Below the pieces are notes generated by a model, which did no database searches, was not told where the DNA came from, and saw nothing but the letters and a program-made list of their open reading frames with translations. Both the position numbers and the translations under genes were made by a program. This document shows, one piece after another, positions 32,328-41,123 of a stretch of 64,000 nucleotides of DNA. Within the stretch, counting starts at the first letter, position 1. Each line of letters begins with the position of its first letter. Origin of the DNA: Streptomyces massasporeus (GTDB taxonomy: Bacteria > Actinomycetota > Actinomycetes > Streptomycetales > Streptomycetaceae); contig NZ_BMSE01000008.1 of NCBI RefSeq assembly GCF_014648995.1, positions 186,001-250,000 on the forward strand, read 5' to 3'.

Positions 32328-34721
32328 CTAAGCGGGCACGCGGCGGTCGATCCACCTCCACAGGAGTTCCAGGGCGGCCGCCGCCACCGCCGCGATGCCG
32401 ACCGCGATCCAGGGCATCGTCATCCCCACCAGCTTCAGCGCGAAGAAGTGCTGCAGCCACGGCACGACCAGCACCAGCAGGAACGCCCCCGCCATGGCGG
32501 CGACCAGGGCGATCCGCCACCACGTATAGGGCCTGGCGATGATCGCCAGCACCCACATCGAGATCAGGAACAGCGTGAGCGTCGCCGCGCTGGTCTCCGC
32601 GTCCAGCGCCCCCGCACCCGTGTAGTGCTCCCGGGCGATCAGATACGTCGCGAAGGTCGCCGCCGCCGCCACGACCCCGCCCGGGATCGCGTACCGCATG
32701 ACCCGCCGGACGAAATGGGGCTTCGCGCGCTCCTTGTTGGGCGCGAGTGCGAGGAAGAAGGCCGGGATGCCGATGGTCAGCGTCGACAGCAGGGTCAGGT
32801 GGCGCGGCAGGAACGGGTACTCCACCTGCGAGCAGACCACCAGGACGGCCAGCAGCACCGAGTAGACCGTCTTGACGAGGAACAGCGTCGCCACCCGCGT
32901 GATGTTGCCGATGACCCGCCGCCCCTCGGCGACCACCGACGGCAGCGTCGCGAAGCTGTTGTTCAGCAGCACGATCTGCGCCACCGCCCGGGTCGCCTCC
33001 GAACCGGAGCCCATCGCCACGCCGATGTCGGCGTCCTTCAGGGCGAGGACGTCGTTCACCCCGTCACCCGTCATGGCGACCGTGTGCCCGCGGGCCTGCA
33101 GCGCGCCCACCATGTTCCGCTTCTGCTGCGGGGTGACCCGCCCGAACACCGTGCCGCCGTCGAGCGCGTCGGCCATGCCGTCCTGCTCGGCGGGCAGCCG
33201 CCGCGCGTCCACGGTGGTGCCGGACAGCCCGAGCTTGGCGGCGACCGCCCCTACCGACACCGCGTTGTCGCCGGAGATGACCTTGGCCCGGACGTTCTGG
33301 TCGGCGAAGTAGCGCAGTGTGTCCGCGGCGTCCGGCCGCAGCCGCTGCTCCAGCACGACCAGGGCGGTGGGCTTCGCCCCCTGCGTCACCTCCGGATCGT
33401 CCAGGTCCCGCGCGACCCGCGCCAGCAGCAGCACCCTGAGGCCCTGCTCGTTCAGCCGGCCGGTCTCGGCCAGGGCCGGATCGTCGTCCGCGAGCAGCAC
33501 GTCGGGCGCGCCCAGCAGCCACCGGCCGGTCTGCCCGTCGCCCTCGCTGAACACGGCACCGCTGTACTTGCGGGCGGAGGAGAACGGCAGGGCCTCGGTG
33601 CAGCGCCAGCCGTCGACGGCGGGGTAGGCGTCGATGATCGCCTTCAGGGACGCGTTCGGCCGCGGGTCCGACTCGCCGAGCGCGCCGAGCACCTGCCGTA
33701 CGTAGGTCTCGTCGGTGCCCTGGAGCGGGCGCAGCTCGGTGACGTCCATGCCGCCCTCGGTGAGGGTGCCGGTCTTGTCGAGGCAGACCGTGTCGACGCG
33801 GGCGAGTCCCTCGATGGCGGGCAGCTCCTGCACCAGGCACTGCTTGCGGCCCAGGCGGATCACGCCGATGGCGAAGGCGACCGAGGTGAGCAGGACCAGC
33901 CCCTCGGGGACCATCGGGACGATGCCGCCGACGGTGCGGGCGACGGAGTCGTCGAAGGCGTTCTCCTTCACGACCAGCTGGCTGATGATCAGCCCGATCG
34001 CGGTCGGGACCATCATCCACGTGACGTACTTGAGGATGGTGGAGATGCCCGACCGCAGCTCCGACTGGACGAGGGTGAAGCGCGAGGCCTCCTCGGCGAG
34101 CTGGGCGGCGTAGGCCTCACGGCCGACCTTCGTCGCCTGGAAGGCCCCGCCGCCCGCCACCACGAAGCTGCCCGACATGACGTGGTCGCCGGGGTGTTTG
34201 ACGACCGGGTCGGCCTCTCCGGTGAGCAGCGACTCGTCGATCTCCAGGCCGTCCGCCTCGACGCAGACACCGTCGACGACGACCTTGTCCCCGGGCCCGA
34301 TCTCGATCAGGTCGTCCAGCACGATCTCGGACGTGCTGACCTGCCCGGCCGCCCCGTCGCGGCGCACGGTCGGCCTGACCTCGCCGATCAGCGCGAGCGA
34401 GTCCAGCGTCTTCTTCGCCCGCCACTCCTGGACGATGCCGATGCCGGTGTTGGCGAGGATCACGAACCCGAACAGGCTGTCCTGGATCGGCGCGACCACC
34501 AGCATGATCAGCCACAACACGCCGATGATCGCGTTGAAGCGGGTGAAGACGTTCGCACGGACGATCTCGACGGTGGACCGGCTGCTGCGCACCGGCACGT
34601 CGTTGACCTGGCCGCGCTCCACCCGTTCGGCGACCTGAGCGGCGGTCAGGCCGGTCTCGCGGGAGGTGACCGTCGCCGGCCGCGCGGAGTCGGGCCGGGC
34701 ACCCGCGTCGAGATGCGTCAT
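32328..34721 (-). CDS. CtpE-like cation-transporting P-type ATPase
   Basis: The 797-residue protein has all P-type landmarks: the actuator TGEADPV, phosphorylation motif DKTGT with D315, the TGDGVND hinge, and about 8-10 membrane helices. The helix-4 sequence GGIVPMVPEGLVLLTSVAFA is characteristic of the mycobacterial CtpE group, linked to calcium uptake, rather than heavy-metal ATPases; no N-terminal metal-binding CXXC domain is present. A perfect TACCGT hexamer seven bases before the ATG indicates leaderless transcription. The cation specificity is inferred from similarity only. Confidence 0.88.
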   Translation of the reverse strand: MTHLDAGARPDSARPATVTSRETGLTAAQVAERVERGQVNDVPVRSSRSTVEIVRANVFTRFNAIIGVLWLIMLVVAPIQDSLFGFVILANTGIGIVQEWRAKKTLDSLALIGEVRPTVRRDGAAGQVSTSEIVLDDLIEIGPGDKVVVDGVCVEADGLEIDESLLTGEADPVVKHPGDHVMSGSFVVAGGGAFQATKVGREAYAAQLAEEASRFTLVQSELRSGISTILKYVTWMMVPTAIGLIISQLVVKENAFDDSVARTVGGIVPMVPEGLVLLTSVAFAIGVIRLGRKQCLVQELPAIEGLARVDTVCLDKTGTLTEGGMDVTELRPLQGTDETYVRQVLGALGESDPRPNASLKAIIDAYPAVDGWRCTEALPFSSARKYSGAVFSEGDGQTGRWLLGAPDVLLADDDPALAETGRLNEQGLRVLLLARVARDLDDPEVTQGAKPTALVVLEQRLRPDAADTLRYFADQNVRAKVISGDNAVSVGAVAAKLGLSGTTVDARRLPAEQDGMADALDGGTVFGRVTPQQKRNMVGALQARGHTVAMTGDGVNDVLALKDADIGVAMGSGSEATRAVAQIVLLNNSFATLPSVVAEGRRVIGNITRVATLFLVKTVYSVLLAVLVVCSQVEYPFLPRHLTLLSTLTIGIPAFFLALAPNKERAKPHFVRRVMRYAIPGGVVAAAATFATYLIAREHYTGAGALDAETSAATLTLFLISMWVLAIIARPYTWWRIALVAAMAGAFLLVLVVPWLQHFFALKLVGMTMPWIAVGIAAVAAAALELLWRWIDRRVPA

Positions 34722-34728
34722 GCATTCG

Positions 34729-34734
34729 ACGGTA
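34729..34734 (-). promoter_or_regulatory. -10 hexamer of the P-type ATPase promoter
   Basis: TACCGT on the reverse strand is followed by seven bases and the ATG at 34721. Confidence 0.5.
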
Positions 34735-34854
34735 CGTGCGGATTTGCCGCTTCACCCGCTGAATGCGGCGAAGATCCGACCTGGGAAGGACGGACTTCGT
34801 GCCGTGGTCGTACGGCAGTTGTACGCCGTCGGACCCCGGTGCCACGTCCCGGTG

Positions 34855-35700
34855 TCATCCCGCCCGGCGGGCGGTGAGCAGCAGGTACTCCCACTCCAGG
34901 GCCGTCCCGCCGGGGCCCGTGCCCAGGTCGCCGTCGCGGGCGAGGTCGACCAGGGCGGCGTCCAGGGCGGCGGTGCGCTCGGGGTCGTCGGCGATCAGCT
35001 TGTAGACGGTGATCGTCGGTCCGTAGCGCTCCTTGAAGTAGTCGCGGAACGCCTCGGGCGTCCCGAAGCGGTCGACCCGGACCGTGCGGCGCTCGGCGCG
35101 GACGTCCGTGACCCGGTCGCCGAGGAGGGCGCGCACATGGTCCTCGTCGCCCCACAGCGGGGGCGGCTGCGCGCCGGGCGGGGGCGGGGGCGCGTAGGGC
35201 TTCATCGCGGCGAACATCCGGCCGATGAAGCCCTGGGGCGTCCAGCTCAGCAGCCCGATGGTGCCGCCGGGACGGCAGACCCGGACGAGTTCATCGGCGG
35301 CCTGCTGGTGGTGCGGGGCGAACATGACGCCGACGCAGGACAGCACGGTGTCGAACTCGCCGTCGCCGAACGGCAGGGCCTCGGCGTCGCCCTCCTGCCA
35401 GGTGAGGTGCGCCCCCTGCTTCTCGGCCACCGCCCGGCCGGCCTCGAACAGCTCCGGTGTCAGGTCGGAGGCCACCACGTCAGCGCCGGCCAGGGCCGCC
35501 GGGATCGCGGCGTTCCCGGAGCCGGCGGCCACGTCCAGCACCCGCTCGCCGGAGCGCACCCCGCACGCCTCGACCAGGACCGCTCCCAGCTCGGGGATGA
35601 CCTCGGCGGCCAGGGAGGGGTAGTCGCCCTGGGCCCACATCGCCCGGTGCTTGGTCTTCAGGGCGCGGTCGGCCTCGGTCACGCTGTTCTGCATCGTCAT
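34855..35700 (-). CDS. Class I SAM-dependent methyltransferase
   Basis: The 281-residue protein has motif I VLDVAAGSGNAAIPAAL near residues 54-70, the acidic end of strand 2 (VVASDLTPE), WQEGDAEALPF, and FDTVLSCVGVMFAPHH, as in the UbiE/Methyltransf_11 group. A GAGGAG site lies upstream of ATG 35700, which is preferred over an upstream GTG at 35715 that would bury the site. The substrate is unknown. It runs in the same direction as the P-type ATPase but stands 133 bp from it. Confidence 0.88.
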   Translation of the reverse strand: MTMQNSVTEADRALKTKHRAMWAQGDYPSLAAEVIPELGAVLVEACGVRSGERVLDVAAGSGNAAIPAALAGADVVASDLTPELFEAGRAVAEKQGAHLTWQEGDAEALPFGDGEFDTVLSCVGVMFAPHHQQAADELVRVCRPGGTIGLLSWTPQGFIGRMFAAMKPYAPPPPPGAQPPPLWGDEDHVRALLGDRVTDVRAERRTVRVDRFGTPEAFRDYFKERYGPTITVYKLIADDPERTAALDAALVDLARDGDLGTGPGGTALEWEYLLLTARRAG

Positions 35701-35842
35701 CGCTGCGCTCCTCACCGGTCGGACGGCGGTTTCGCGCCGACGGTTTTCGAGCGTTTCGCCGCCTTATACGAGCGTAGGGAGGCGGTGGGGGCGTGTCTCG
35801 CCGGAGAGCAGGCAGGAAGGTGCCGTGGGCCCCCCGGGGGGC

Positions 35843-36121
35843 CTATTCGGCCGAGGGGGTCGCCGACAGGTCCTCGGCGGTCTCCGCCCGTTTGATCGCG
35901 GCGTCGCGCTTGCGGACGTACCAGATGCCGATCAGTCCCAGCCCGCCGCCGGCCAGGCAGGTCCACACCCACCAGGTGTGGCCGTGGTCGTCGAACCAGC
36001 CGTAGAAGGGGAGCTGGACCAGGAAGAGGACGAACCACAGGATGGTGCCGCCGGTGATGGTGGCGACCACGGGGCCCTCAAGGGGCTCCGGCGCCTCGTG
36101 CCTGGGGGTCCACTTCGCCAT
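35843..36121 (-). CDS. DUF2530 membrane protein
   Basis: The 92-residue protein has two membrane helices (about 19-40 and 50-68) separated by YGWFDDHGHTWW, and a charged tail. PEPLEGPVVATITGGTILWF at the start and the WVWTCLAGGGLGLIGIWYV segment are typical of DUF2530. A perfect TAAGCT hexamer six bases before the ATG indicates leaderless transcription. It is divergent from the purine permease gene (117 bp between starts). Confidence 0.85.
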   Translation of the reverse strand: MAKWTPRHEAPEPLEGPVVATITGGTILWFVLFLVQLPFYGWFDDHGHTWWVWTCLAGGGLGLIGIWYVRKRDAAIKRAETAEDLSATPSAE

Positions 36122-36127
36122 GGGGAC

Positions 36128-36133
36128 AGCTTA
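36128..36133 (-). promoter_or_regulatory. -10 hexamer of the DUF2530 gene
   Basis: TAAGCT on the reverse strand is followed by six bases and the ATG at 36121. Confidence 0.55.
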
Positions 36134-36238
36134 CGAGGCGATCAGGTCTACGCGCGGAGATGGCCGACCGGGGCCTTATATGTTCATACTGAAACGGTTT
36201 GTGTCTGACCACTTCTCTTCGTAGGAAACACCAAACAC

Positions 36239-37690
36239 ATGTCCTCCTCGGCTCCTGCCAAGGTCCCCGCCCCTCAGCAGCCGGGAGCCGGGCCCACGAA
36301 CGGCGCACTCGACCGCTTCTTCCGCATCTCCGAGCGGGGCAGCACCCTGCCCCGTGAGGTCCGCGGCGGTCTCGCCACCTTCTTCGCGATGGCCTACATC
36401 ATCGTGCTGAACCCGATCATCCTCGGCAGTGCCAAGGACATGTACGGTCACCAGCTCGACAACGGGCAGCTGGTCACCGCGACGGCCCTCACCGCCGCAC
36501 TGACCACCCTCCTCATGGGCGTCATCGGCAACGTCCCGATCGCGCTGGCCGCCGGTCTCGGCGTGAACTCCGTCGTCGCCCTCCAGCTCGCCCCGCGCAT
36601 GTCCTGGCCGGACGCGATGGGCATGGTGGTCCTCGCCGGGTTCGTGGTCATGCTGCTGGTCGCCACCGGACTGCGCGAGCGCGTCATGAACGCCGTGCCC
36701 TACGGGCTGCGCAAGGCCATCTCCATCGGTATCGGCCTGTTCATCATGCTGATCGGGCTCGTGGACGCGGGCTTCGTCTCCCGGATCCCGGACGCCGCCC
36801 AGACCACCGTCCCGCTCCAGCTGGGCGGCGACGGTCACCTCAACGGCTGGCCGGTCCTCGTCTTCGTCCTGGGCGTCCTGCTGACTCTCGCGCTGATCGT
36901 GCGCAAGGTCTCCGGCGCGATCCTGATCTCGATCGTCGCCATGACGGCCCTCGCGGTGATCATCAACGCGGTGGCCAAGGTGCCGAGCTGGGGCCTGACC
37001 ACGCCCAAGTGGCCCGGCAACCCGGTCGCGAGCCCCGACTTCGGGCTGATCGGGCAGGTCAGCCTGTTCGGCGGCTTCGGCAAGGTCGGCATGCTCACCG
37101 GTGTGCTCTTCGTCTTCACCGTGCTGCTGTCGTGCTTCTTCGACGCGATGGGCACGATCATGGGCGTCTCCGACGAGGCGAAGCTGACCGACGGCGAGGG
37201 GCAGATGCCCGGCATCAACCGGGTGCTGTTCGTGGACGGCCTCGCGGTCGCCGCCGGTGGCGCCAGCTCCTCCTCCGCGACGACCGCCTTCGTCGAGTCC
37301 ACGGCGGGTGTCGGCGAGGGTGCCCGGACCGGTCTGGCGAACGTCGTCACCGGTGGCCTCTTCGCCGTCGCCCTCTTCCTGACGCCGGTCGCCACGATGG
37401 TCCCGTCCCAGGCGGCCACGCCCGCGCTGGTCGCGGTCGGCTTCCTGATCATGGCCGGGTCGGTCAAGGAGATCGACTGGGCGGACTACACGATCGCCGT
37501 CCCGGCCTTCGTGACGATGCTGATGATGCCGTTCACCTACTCGATCACCAACGGCATCGGCATGGGCTTCATCACCTTCGTGGTGCTGCGGCTGGCGGCC
37601 GGGCGGGGCCGGGAGGTGCCGGGGGCGATGTACGTGGTGTCGGCGGTGTTCGCCTTCTACTACCTGATGCCGGCGCTGGGTCTGACCTGA
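36239..37690 (+). CDS. NCS2-family purine (guanine/hypoxanthine) permease
   Basis: The 483-residue protein has about 12-14 membrane segments and the AzgA/PbuG features VRGGLATFFAMAYIIVLNP near residue 40, ALAAGLGVNSVVA, and GASSSSATTAFVESTAGVGE near residues 340-360, which forms the substrate site in NCS2 carriers. It should import purine bases with protons. An AGGAAA site lies about 12 nt before the ATG. The 3' end overlaps a convergent ribbon-helix-helix gene by 31 bp. No purine riboswitch is seen upstream. Confidence 0.92.
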   Translation: MSSSAPAKVPAPQQPGAGPTNGALDRFFRISERGSTLPREVRGGLATFFAMAYIIVLNPIILGSAKDMYGHQLDNGQLVTATALTAALTTLLMGVIGNVPIALAAGLGVNSVVALQLAPRMSWPDAMGMVVLAGFVVMLLVATGLRERVMNAVPYGLRKAISIGIGLFIMLIGLVDAGFVSRIPDAAQTTVPLQLGGDGHLNGWPVLVFVLGVLLTLALIVRKVSGAILISIVAMTALAVIINAVAKVPSWGLTTPKWPGNPVASPDFGLIGQVSLFGGFGKVGMLTGVLFVFTVLLSCFFDAMGTIMGVSDEAKLTDGEGQMPGINRVLFVDGLAVAAGGASSSSATTAFVESTAGVGEGARTGLANVVTGGLFAVALFLTPVATMVPSQAATPALVAVGFLIMAGSVKEIDWADYTIAVPAFVTMLMMPFTYSITNGIGMGFITFVVLRLAAGRGREVPGAMYVVSAVFAFYYLMPALGLT

Positions 37691-37893
37691 TCCTCGTCAC
37701 CGGAGTCGGGTGACCCGTAGAACCTCTCCGTCTCCTCCACCGCGGCCTGGAACCGCTGGTCGAAGTCATCTCGAATGAGCGTCCGGACGACATAGTCCTG
37801 GACGCTCATTCCCCTTTTCGCGGCATGGTGCCTGAGCCGTTCGAGCAGGTCGTGGTCTATTCGCAGGCTGAGCACGCTGGTCCCCATGGCCAT
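37660..37893 (-). CDS. Ribbon-helix-helix (CopG/Arc-type) DNA-binding protein
   Basis: The 77-residue protein begins with a beta strand (SVLSLRID), followed by two helices (HDLLERLRHHAAKRGMS, VQDYVVRTLIRDDFDQRF), the layout of RHH repressors and antitoxins. No toxin gene is adjacent. ATG 37893 or 37887 could be the start; neither has a clear ribosome site. Its 3' end overlaps the permease coding end on the opposite strand. Confidence 0.75.
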   Translation of the reverse strand: MAMGTSVLSLRIDHDLLERLRHHAAKRGMSVQDYVVRTLIRDDFDQRFQAAVEETERFYGSPDSGDEDQVRPSAGIR

Positions 37894-38010
37894 GAGGGTC
37901 GCGGCACCGTTCGGTGCGGCGGGGCGTGTTCCGCCACCGTGTCACCCATATGAGTGATGTCACGGTTCAGTGGCGGGCGTCACGGCCGTTCCTGCGCGTT
38001 CCCGCTGGTC

Positions 38011-38038
38011 TTTAGCGAGAGTAATGAGTTACGCTAAA
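38011..38038. promoter_or_regulatory. MarR operator over a leaderless promoter
   Basis: TTTAGCG and CGCTAAA form 7-bp inverted arms 28 bp across, with an inner GTAA/TTAC pair. The -10 hexamer TACGCT (38030-38035) lies inside the right arm and is followed by seven bases and the ATG at 38043. Binding would block RNA polymerase directly. Confidence 0.65.
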
Positions 38039-38042
38039 GAAC

Positions 38043-38480
38043 ATGCCGGACCTCAGCCATGGCGACGACGTAGCCGCCGTGAACTCCCTCCGATCCGCAG
38101 TGATGCGGCTGTCCCGTCGGCTCAAGCACCAGCGGGTCGACGAATCGCTCAGCCCCACCGAGATGTCGGTGCTGGGCACCCTGTCGCTGTGCGGCAGGGC
38201 CACGCCGGGCGAGCTCGCCCGCAAGGAGCACGTCCAGCCGCCGTCGATGACCCGCATCGTGGCGCTGCTGGAGGCCAAGGGGCTGGTCCGGCTGGAGCCG
38301 CACCCCGAGGACCGGCGCCAGAAGGTCGTCACACGCACCGAGCAGGCCGAGGCCATGCTCGAGGAGAGCCGCGCCAAGCGGAACGCGTTCCTGGCGACGC
38401 TGGTGGAGAACCTCGACGAGGACGAGTGGGCGAAACTGCGCGCCGCCGCCCCCGTGCTGGAGAAGCTCGCGCATCTGTAA
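38043..38480 (+). CDS. MarR-family regulator of the adjacent MFS exporter
   Basis: The 145-residue protein has the winged helix of MarR: LSPTEMSVLGTLSLCGRATP, LARKEHVQPPSMTRIVALLE as the recognition region, and the wing LEPHPEDRRQKVV. An inverted repeat overlaps its own promoter, implying autorepression relieved by a small molecule. The MFS exporter gene starts 27 bp downstream, so both should be induced together. No ribosome site precedes the ATG. Confidence 0.9.
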   Translation: MPDLSHGDDVAAVNSLRSAVMRLSRRLKHQRVDESLSPTEMSVLGTLSLCGRATPGELARKEHVQPPSMTRIVALLEAKGLVRLEPHPEDRRQKVVTRTEQAEAMLEESRAKRNAFLATLVENLDEDEWAKLRAAAPVLEKLAHL

Positions 38481-38507
38481 GAAGGCCGTTGCAAGGAGGC
38501 GACACAT

Positions 38508-39884
38508 TTGAGTTCGGGACCCGGAGCAACTTCCGCCCCCGCACCTGATCCCCACGATTCCCCGCCCGCCTCCGACGCACCCGCCGCCCGGCCCGCCCGC
38601 AAGTCCTCGATGTTCTCCTCCCTCACCGTGCGGAACTACCGCCTGTTCTTCATGGGGCAGGTCGTCTCCAACATCGGCACCTGGATGCAGCGCATCGCCC
38701 AGGACTGGCTGGTGCTCAGCCTCACCGGCTCCTCCGCCGCCGTCGGCATCACCACCGCCCTCCAGTTCCTGCCGATGCTGCTCTTCGGCCTCTACGGCGG
38801 TGTCCTCGTCGACCGGCTGCGCAAGCGGCCCACGCTGCTCGTGACGCAGTCCTCGATGGCGCTCACGGCGATCGCCCTGGCCGTCCTCACCCTCACCGGG
38901 CACGTCCAGGTGTGGCACGTGTACGTCGCCGCGTTCGCGGTCGGTCTCGCCACCGTCGTGGACAACCCGGCCCGGCAGTCCTTCGTCTCCGAGCTGGTCG
39001 GCCCGGGGCAGCTGCAGAACGCCGTCAGCCTCAACTCGGCGAACTTCCAGTCCGCCCGCCTGGTCGGCCCCGCCGTCGCGGGTCTGCTCATCACCGGCGT
39101 CGGCACCGGCTACGCCTTCCTCTTCAACGGCCTGTCCTTCATCGCGCCGCTCACCGGACTGCTGCTGATGCGCGCCCGTGAGCTGCACGTCGTGGAGCGC
39201 GCCCCGCGCGGCAAGGGGCAGCTGCGGGAGGGCGTGCGGTACGTCACCGGCCGCCCGGAGCTGATCTGGCCGATCGTCCTGGTCGGCTTCGTCGGCACGT
39301 TCGCCTTCAACTTCCCCGTGTACCTGTCGGCGTTCGCGGACGACGTGTTCCACGCGGGAGCGGGCGCGTACAGCATGTTCAACACGCTGATGGCGGTCGG
39401 CTCGGTCGCGGGCGCGCTGCTCGCGGCGCGGCGGGGCACGGCCCGGCTGCGGCTGCTGATCGTGGCGGCCATGGCCTTCGGCGCTCTGGAGATCGTGGCG
39501 GCGACGACCCCCACGCTGTGGATGTTCGCCCTGCTCATGGTCCCGCTGGGGCTGTTCGGCATGACGGTCAACGTCACCACGAACACCAGCATCCAGATGT
39601 CCACGGACCCCGCCATGCGCGGCCGGGTCATGGCCCTCTACATGATGATCTTCCTCGGCGGCTCGCCGGTCGGCGCCCCGATCGTCGGCTGGATCACCGA
39701 CACGTACGGCGCGCGGGTCGGCCTCGCGGCCGGCGGCGCGGTGGCGGCACTCGCCGCGGCCGTCATCGGCCTGATCCTGGCCCGGGTCGGCAACCTGCGC
39801 CTGTCGGTGGGCTGGCACGGCGGGCATCCCCGGGTGCGGTTCGTGCCCCGGGAGCAACAGGAGGCGCTGGCTCCGGCGGCGTAG
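38508..39884 (+). CDS. MFS exporter (EntS-like, MFS_3)
   Basis: The 458-residue transporter has a Pro/Ala-rich cytoplasmic start, then FFMGQVVSNIGTWMQRIAQDW in helix 1 and YGGVLVDRLRKRP (motif A) after helix 2, a combination typical of the MFS_3 group of drug or siderophore exporters. About 12 helices are visible. The TTG start is unusual but well placed, 8 nt after AAGGAGG. The operon with marR suggests export of a toxic compound sensed by the regulator. Confidence 0.9.
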   Translation: MSSGPGATSAPAPDPHDSPPASDAPAARPARKSSMFSSLTVRNYRLFFMGQVVSNIGTWMQRIAQDWLVLSLTGSSAAVGITTALQFLPMLLFGLYGGVLVDRLRKRPTLLVTQSSMALTAIALAVLTLTGHVQVWHVYVAAFAVGLATVVDNPARQSFVSELVGPGQLQNAVSLNSANFQSARLVGPAVAGLLITGVGTGYAFLFNGLSFIAPLTGLLLMRARELHVVERAPRGKGQLREGVRYVTGRPELIWPIVLVGFVGTFAFNFPVYLSAFADDVFHAGAGAYSMFNTLMAVGSVAGALLAARRGTARLRLLIVAAMAFGALEIVAATTPTLWMFALLMVPLGLFGMTVNVTTNTSIQMSTDPAMRGRVMALYMMIFLGGSPVGAPIVGWITDTYGARVGLAAGGAVAALAAAVIGLILARVGNLRLSVGWHGGHPRVRFVPREQQEALAPAA

Positions 39885-39892
39885 GGACGCCG

Positions 39893-40480
39893 TCAGTCCC
39901 GGGGGAACTCGCCGGTCTCGAGGACGAGCCCGACCACGGTCCCCGTCAGGTCGATCTCGTCCCCGAAGTCCAGGCTCAGCTCGCCCCGGTACTCGCCGTC
40001 CTTGGGCTTGGTGTGCAGATGCCAGCGGCCGGTGTACGGATCCACGATCAGGTACACCGGCACGCCGGCGGCGGCGTACGCGTCCTTCTTGGGGCCGTAG
40101 TCGTTGGCGCCGGTCTTCCTGGAGATCACCTCGGCTACGAACTCGACGTCCTGGTAGCGCCACACGCCCTTGTCGTTCTTCGCCGAGCCCTCCGCCATCA
40201 CGGTGACGTCGGAGGCGAAGCCGTTGAGGTGGCCCGGGTAGTCGACACGGACGTCGGACTTCACGCGCTTGCGTGGATACTTGCTGCGCAGCTGGTCGTA
40301 GATGTCCGCGATGATGTCCCAGTGGGTGTCCCGCTGAGGCGCCATGAAGATGTTCCCCCCGACGATCTCTACCTTGTAGCCCTCGGGGACCGGCATCGTC
40401 TCCACCCACTCGAACATCGTGTCGAGGGTGAGTTCACCGCTGCTGTCGGCCATCTCGATCCTGTCTGCAAGGACGGTCAT
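39893..40480 (-). CDS. Uma2/DUF820-family protein (PD-(D/E)XK-like fold)
   Basis: The 195-residue protein contains GYKVEIVGGNIFMAP, a variable helix with a KSDVRVDY strand, DVTVMAEG, then VEFVAEVISRKTGANDYGPKKDAYAAAGVPVYLIVD. The E-V-x-S-x-x-T and YxxxGV segments are conserved in Uma2 proteins, which share the nuclease fold with many transposon-like copies in Actinobacteria and Cyanobacteria. Activity is not established. A GGAGGAG site precedes the ATG at 40480. It stands alone. Confidence 0.85.
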   Translation of the reverse strand: MTVLADRIEMADSSGELTLDTMFEWVETMPVPEGYKVEIVGGNIFMAPQRDTHWDIIADIYDQLRSKYPRKRVKSDVRVDYPGHLNGFASDVTVMAEGSAKNDKGVWRYQDVEFVAEVISRKTGANDYGPKKDAYAAAGVPVYLIVDPYTGRWHLHTKPKDGEYRGELSLDFGDEIDLTGTVVGLVLETGEFPRD

Positions 40481-40576
40481 CGTGGCGCTCCTCCCCGGCC
40501 GCACCCGCGGATGGAGCCGGCCGCGCAGTACAACGATACGCACGGTGACCAGGACACGCCCGGGGCCGGAGGCCGC

Positions 40577-41098
40577 CTAGACCCTCCGGGCCAGCAACTG
40601 CCCCGGCCAGTCGTTCTCGCCGACCGTGAAGGCCGCGGTGCGGGTGAAGCCGTTGGACTCGTAGTAGCGGACGAGCTTGCCGTCGTCGCCGGCGTAGCAG
40701 TCGACGCGCAGGAGGGAGATCCCGGCGCGGCGGGTTTCCTCGGCGGCGTGGGTGAGCAGGGCGCTGCCCACGCCGTGCCCCTTGAAGCGGCGGTCGGAGG
40801 CGAGCCAGTGGATGTAGCGCTCGGGTTCGCCGGGCTGGGGGAGGTGGGAGAGGTAGGCGCCCGCGGAGTCGGTCAGGGTGAGGGTGCCGGCGGGGACGCC
40901 GTCGGCGTCGGCCATGTACACGCTGCCCTCCGCCATGTACCGGCGGACCGACTCCACCGTCTTCGGGCTCTGCGACAGGGGCCGCGTCCCCCACTGCCCC
41001 GTGCGCCCCTGGGAGACCAGCCACTCCACACAGCTGTCGAGCATGCCGAGTATCGCGGGAATGTCGTCGGGCCCGCCGTCCCGGATGGTGATCCGCAT
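40577..41098 (-). CDS. GNAT acetyltransferase
   Basis: The 173-residue protein has the GNAT core: ISLLRVDCYA and LVRYYESNGFTRTAAF at the end, and the acetyl-CoA loop FKGHGVGSALLTHAAEE near residues 108-124. The acceptor is unknown. A CACCAT hexamer lies six bases before the ATG, and the divergent thpR gene starts only 25 bp away, so the two use back-to-back leaderless promoters. Confidence 0.87.
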   Translation of the reverse strand: MRITIRDGGPDDIPAILGMLDSCVEWLVSQGRTGQWGTRPLSQSPKTVESVRRYMAEGSVYMADADGVPAGTLTLTDSAGAYLSHLPQPGEPERYIHWLASDRRFKGHGVGSALLTHAAEETRRAGISLLRVDCYAGDDGKLVRYYESNGFTRTAAFTVGENDWPGQLLARRV

Positions 41099-41123
41099 CG
41101 CCCCATGGTGCCAGGCTGGCCCC

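Noticed and set aside
36122..36238. Purine riboswitch before the purine permease
   Set aside because: No three-way-junction core or conserved loop sequences are visible in the leader.
37660..37893. Toxin-antitoxin pair
   Set aside because: The ribbon-helix-helix protein has no adjacent toxin-sized gene on its strand; neighbours are a permease and a MarR regulator.
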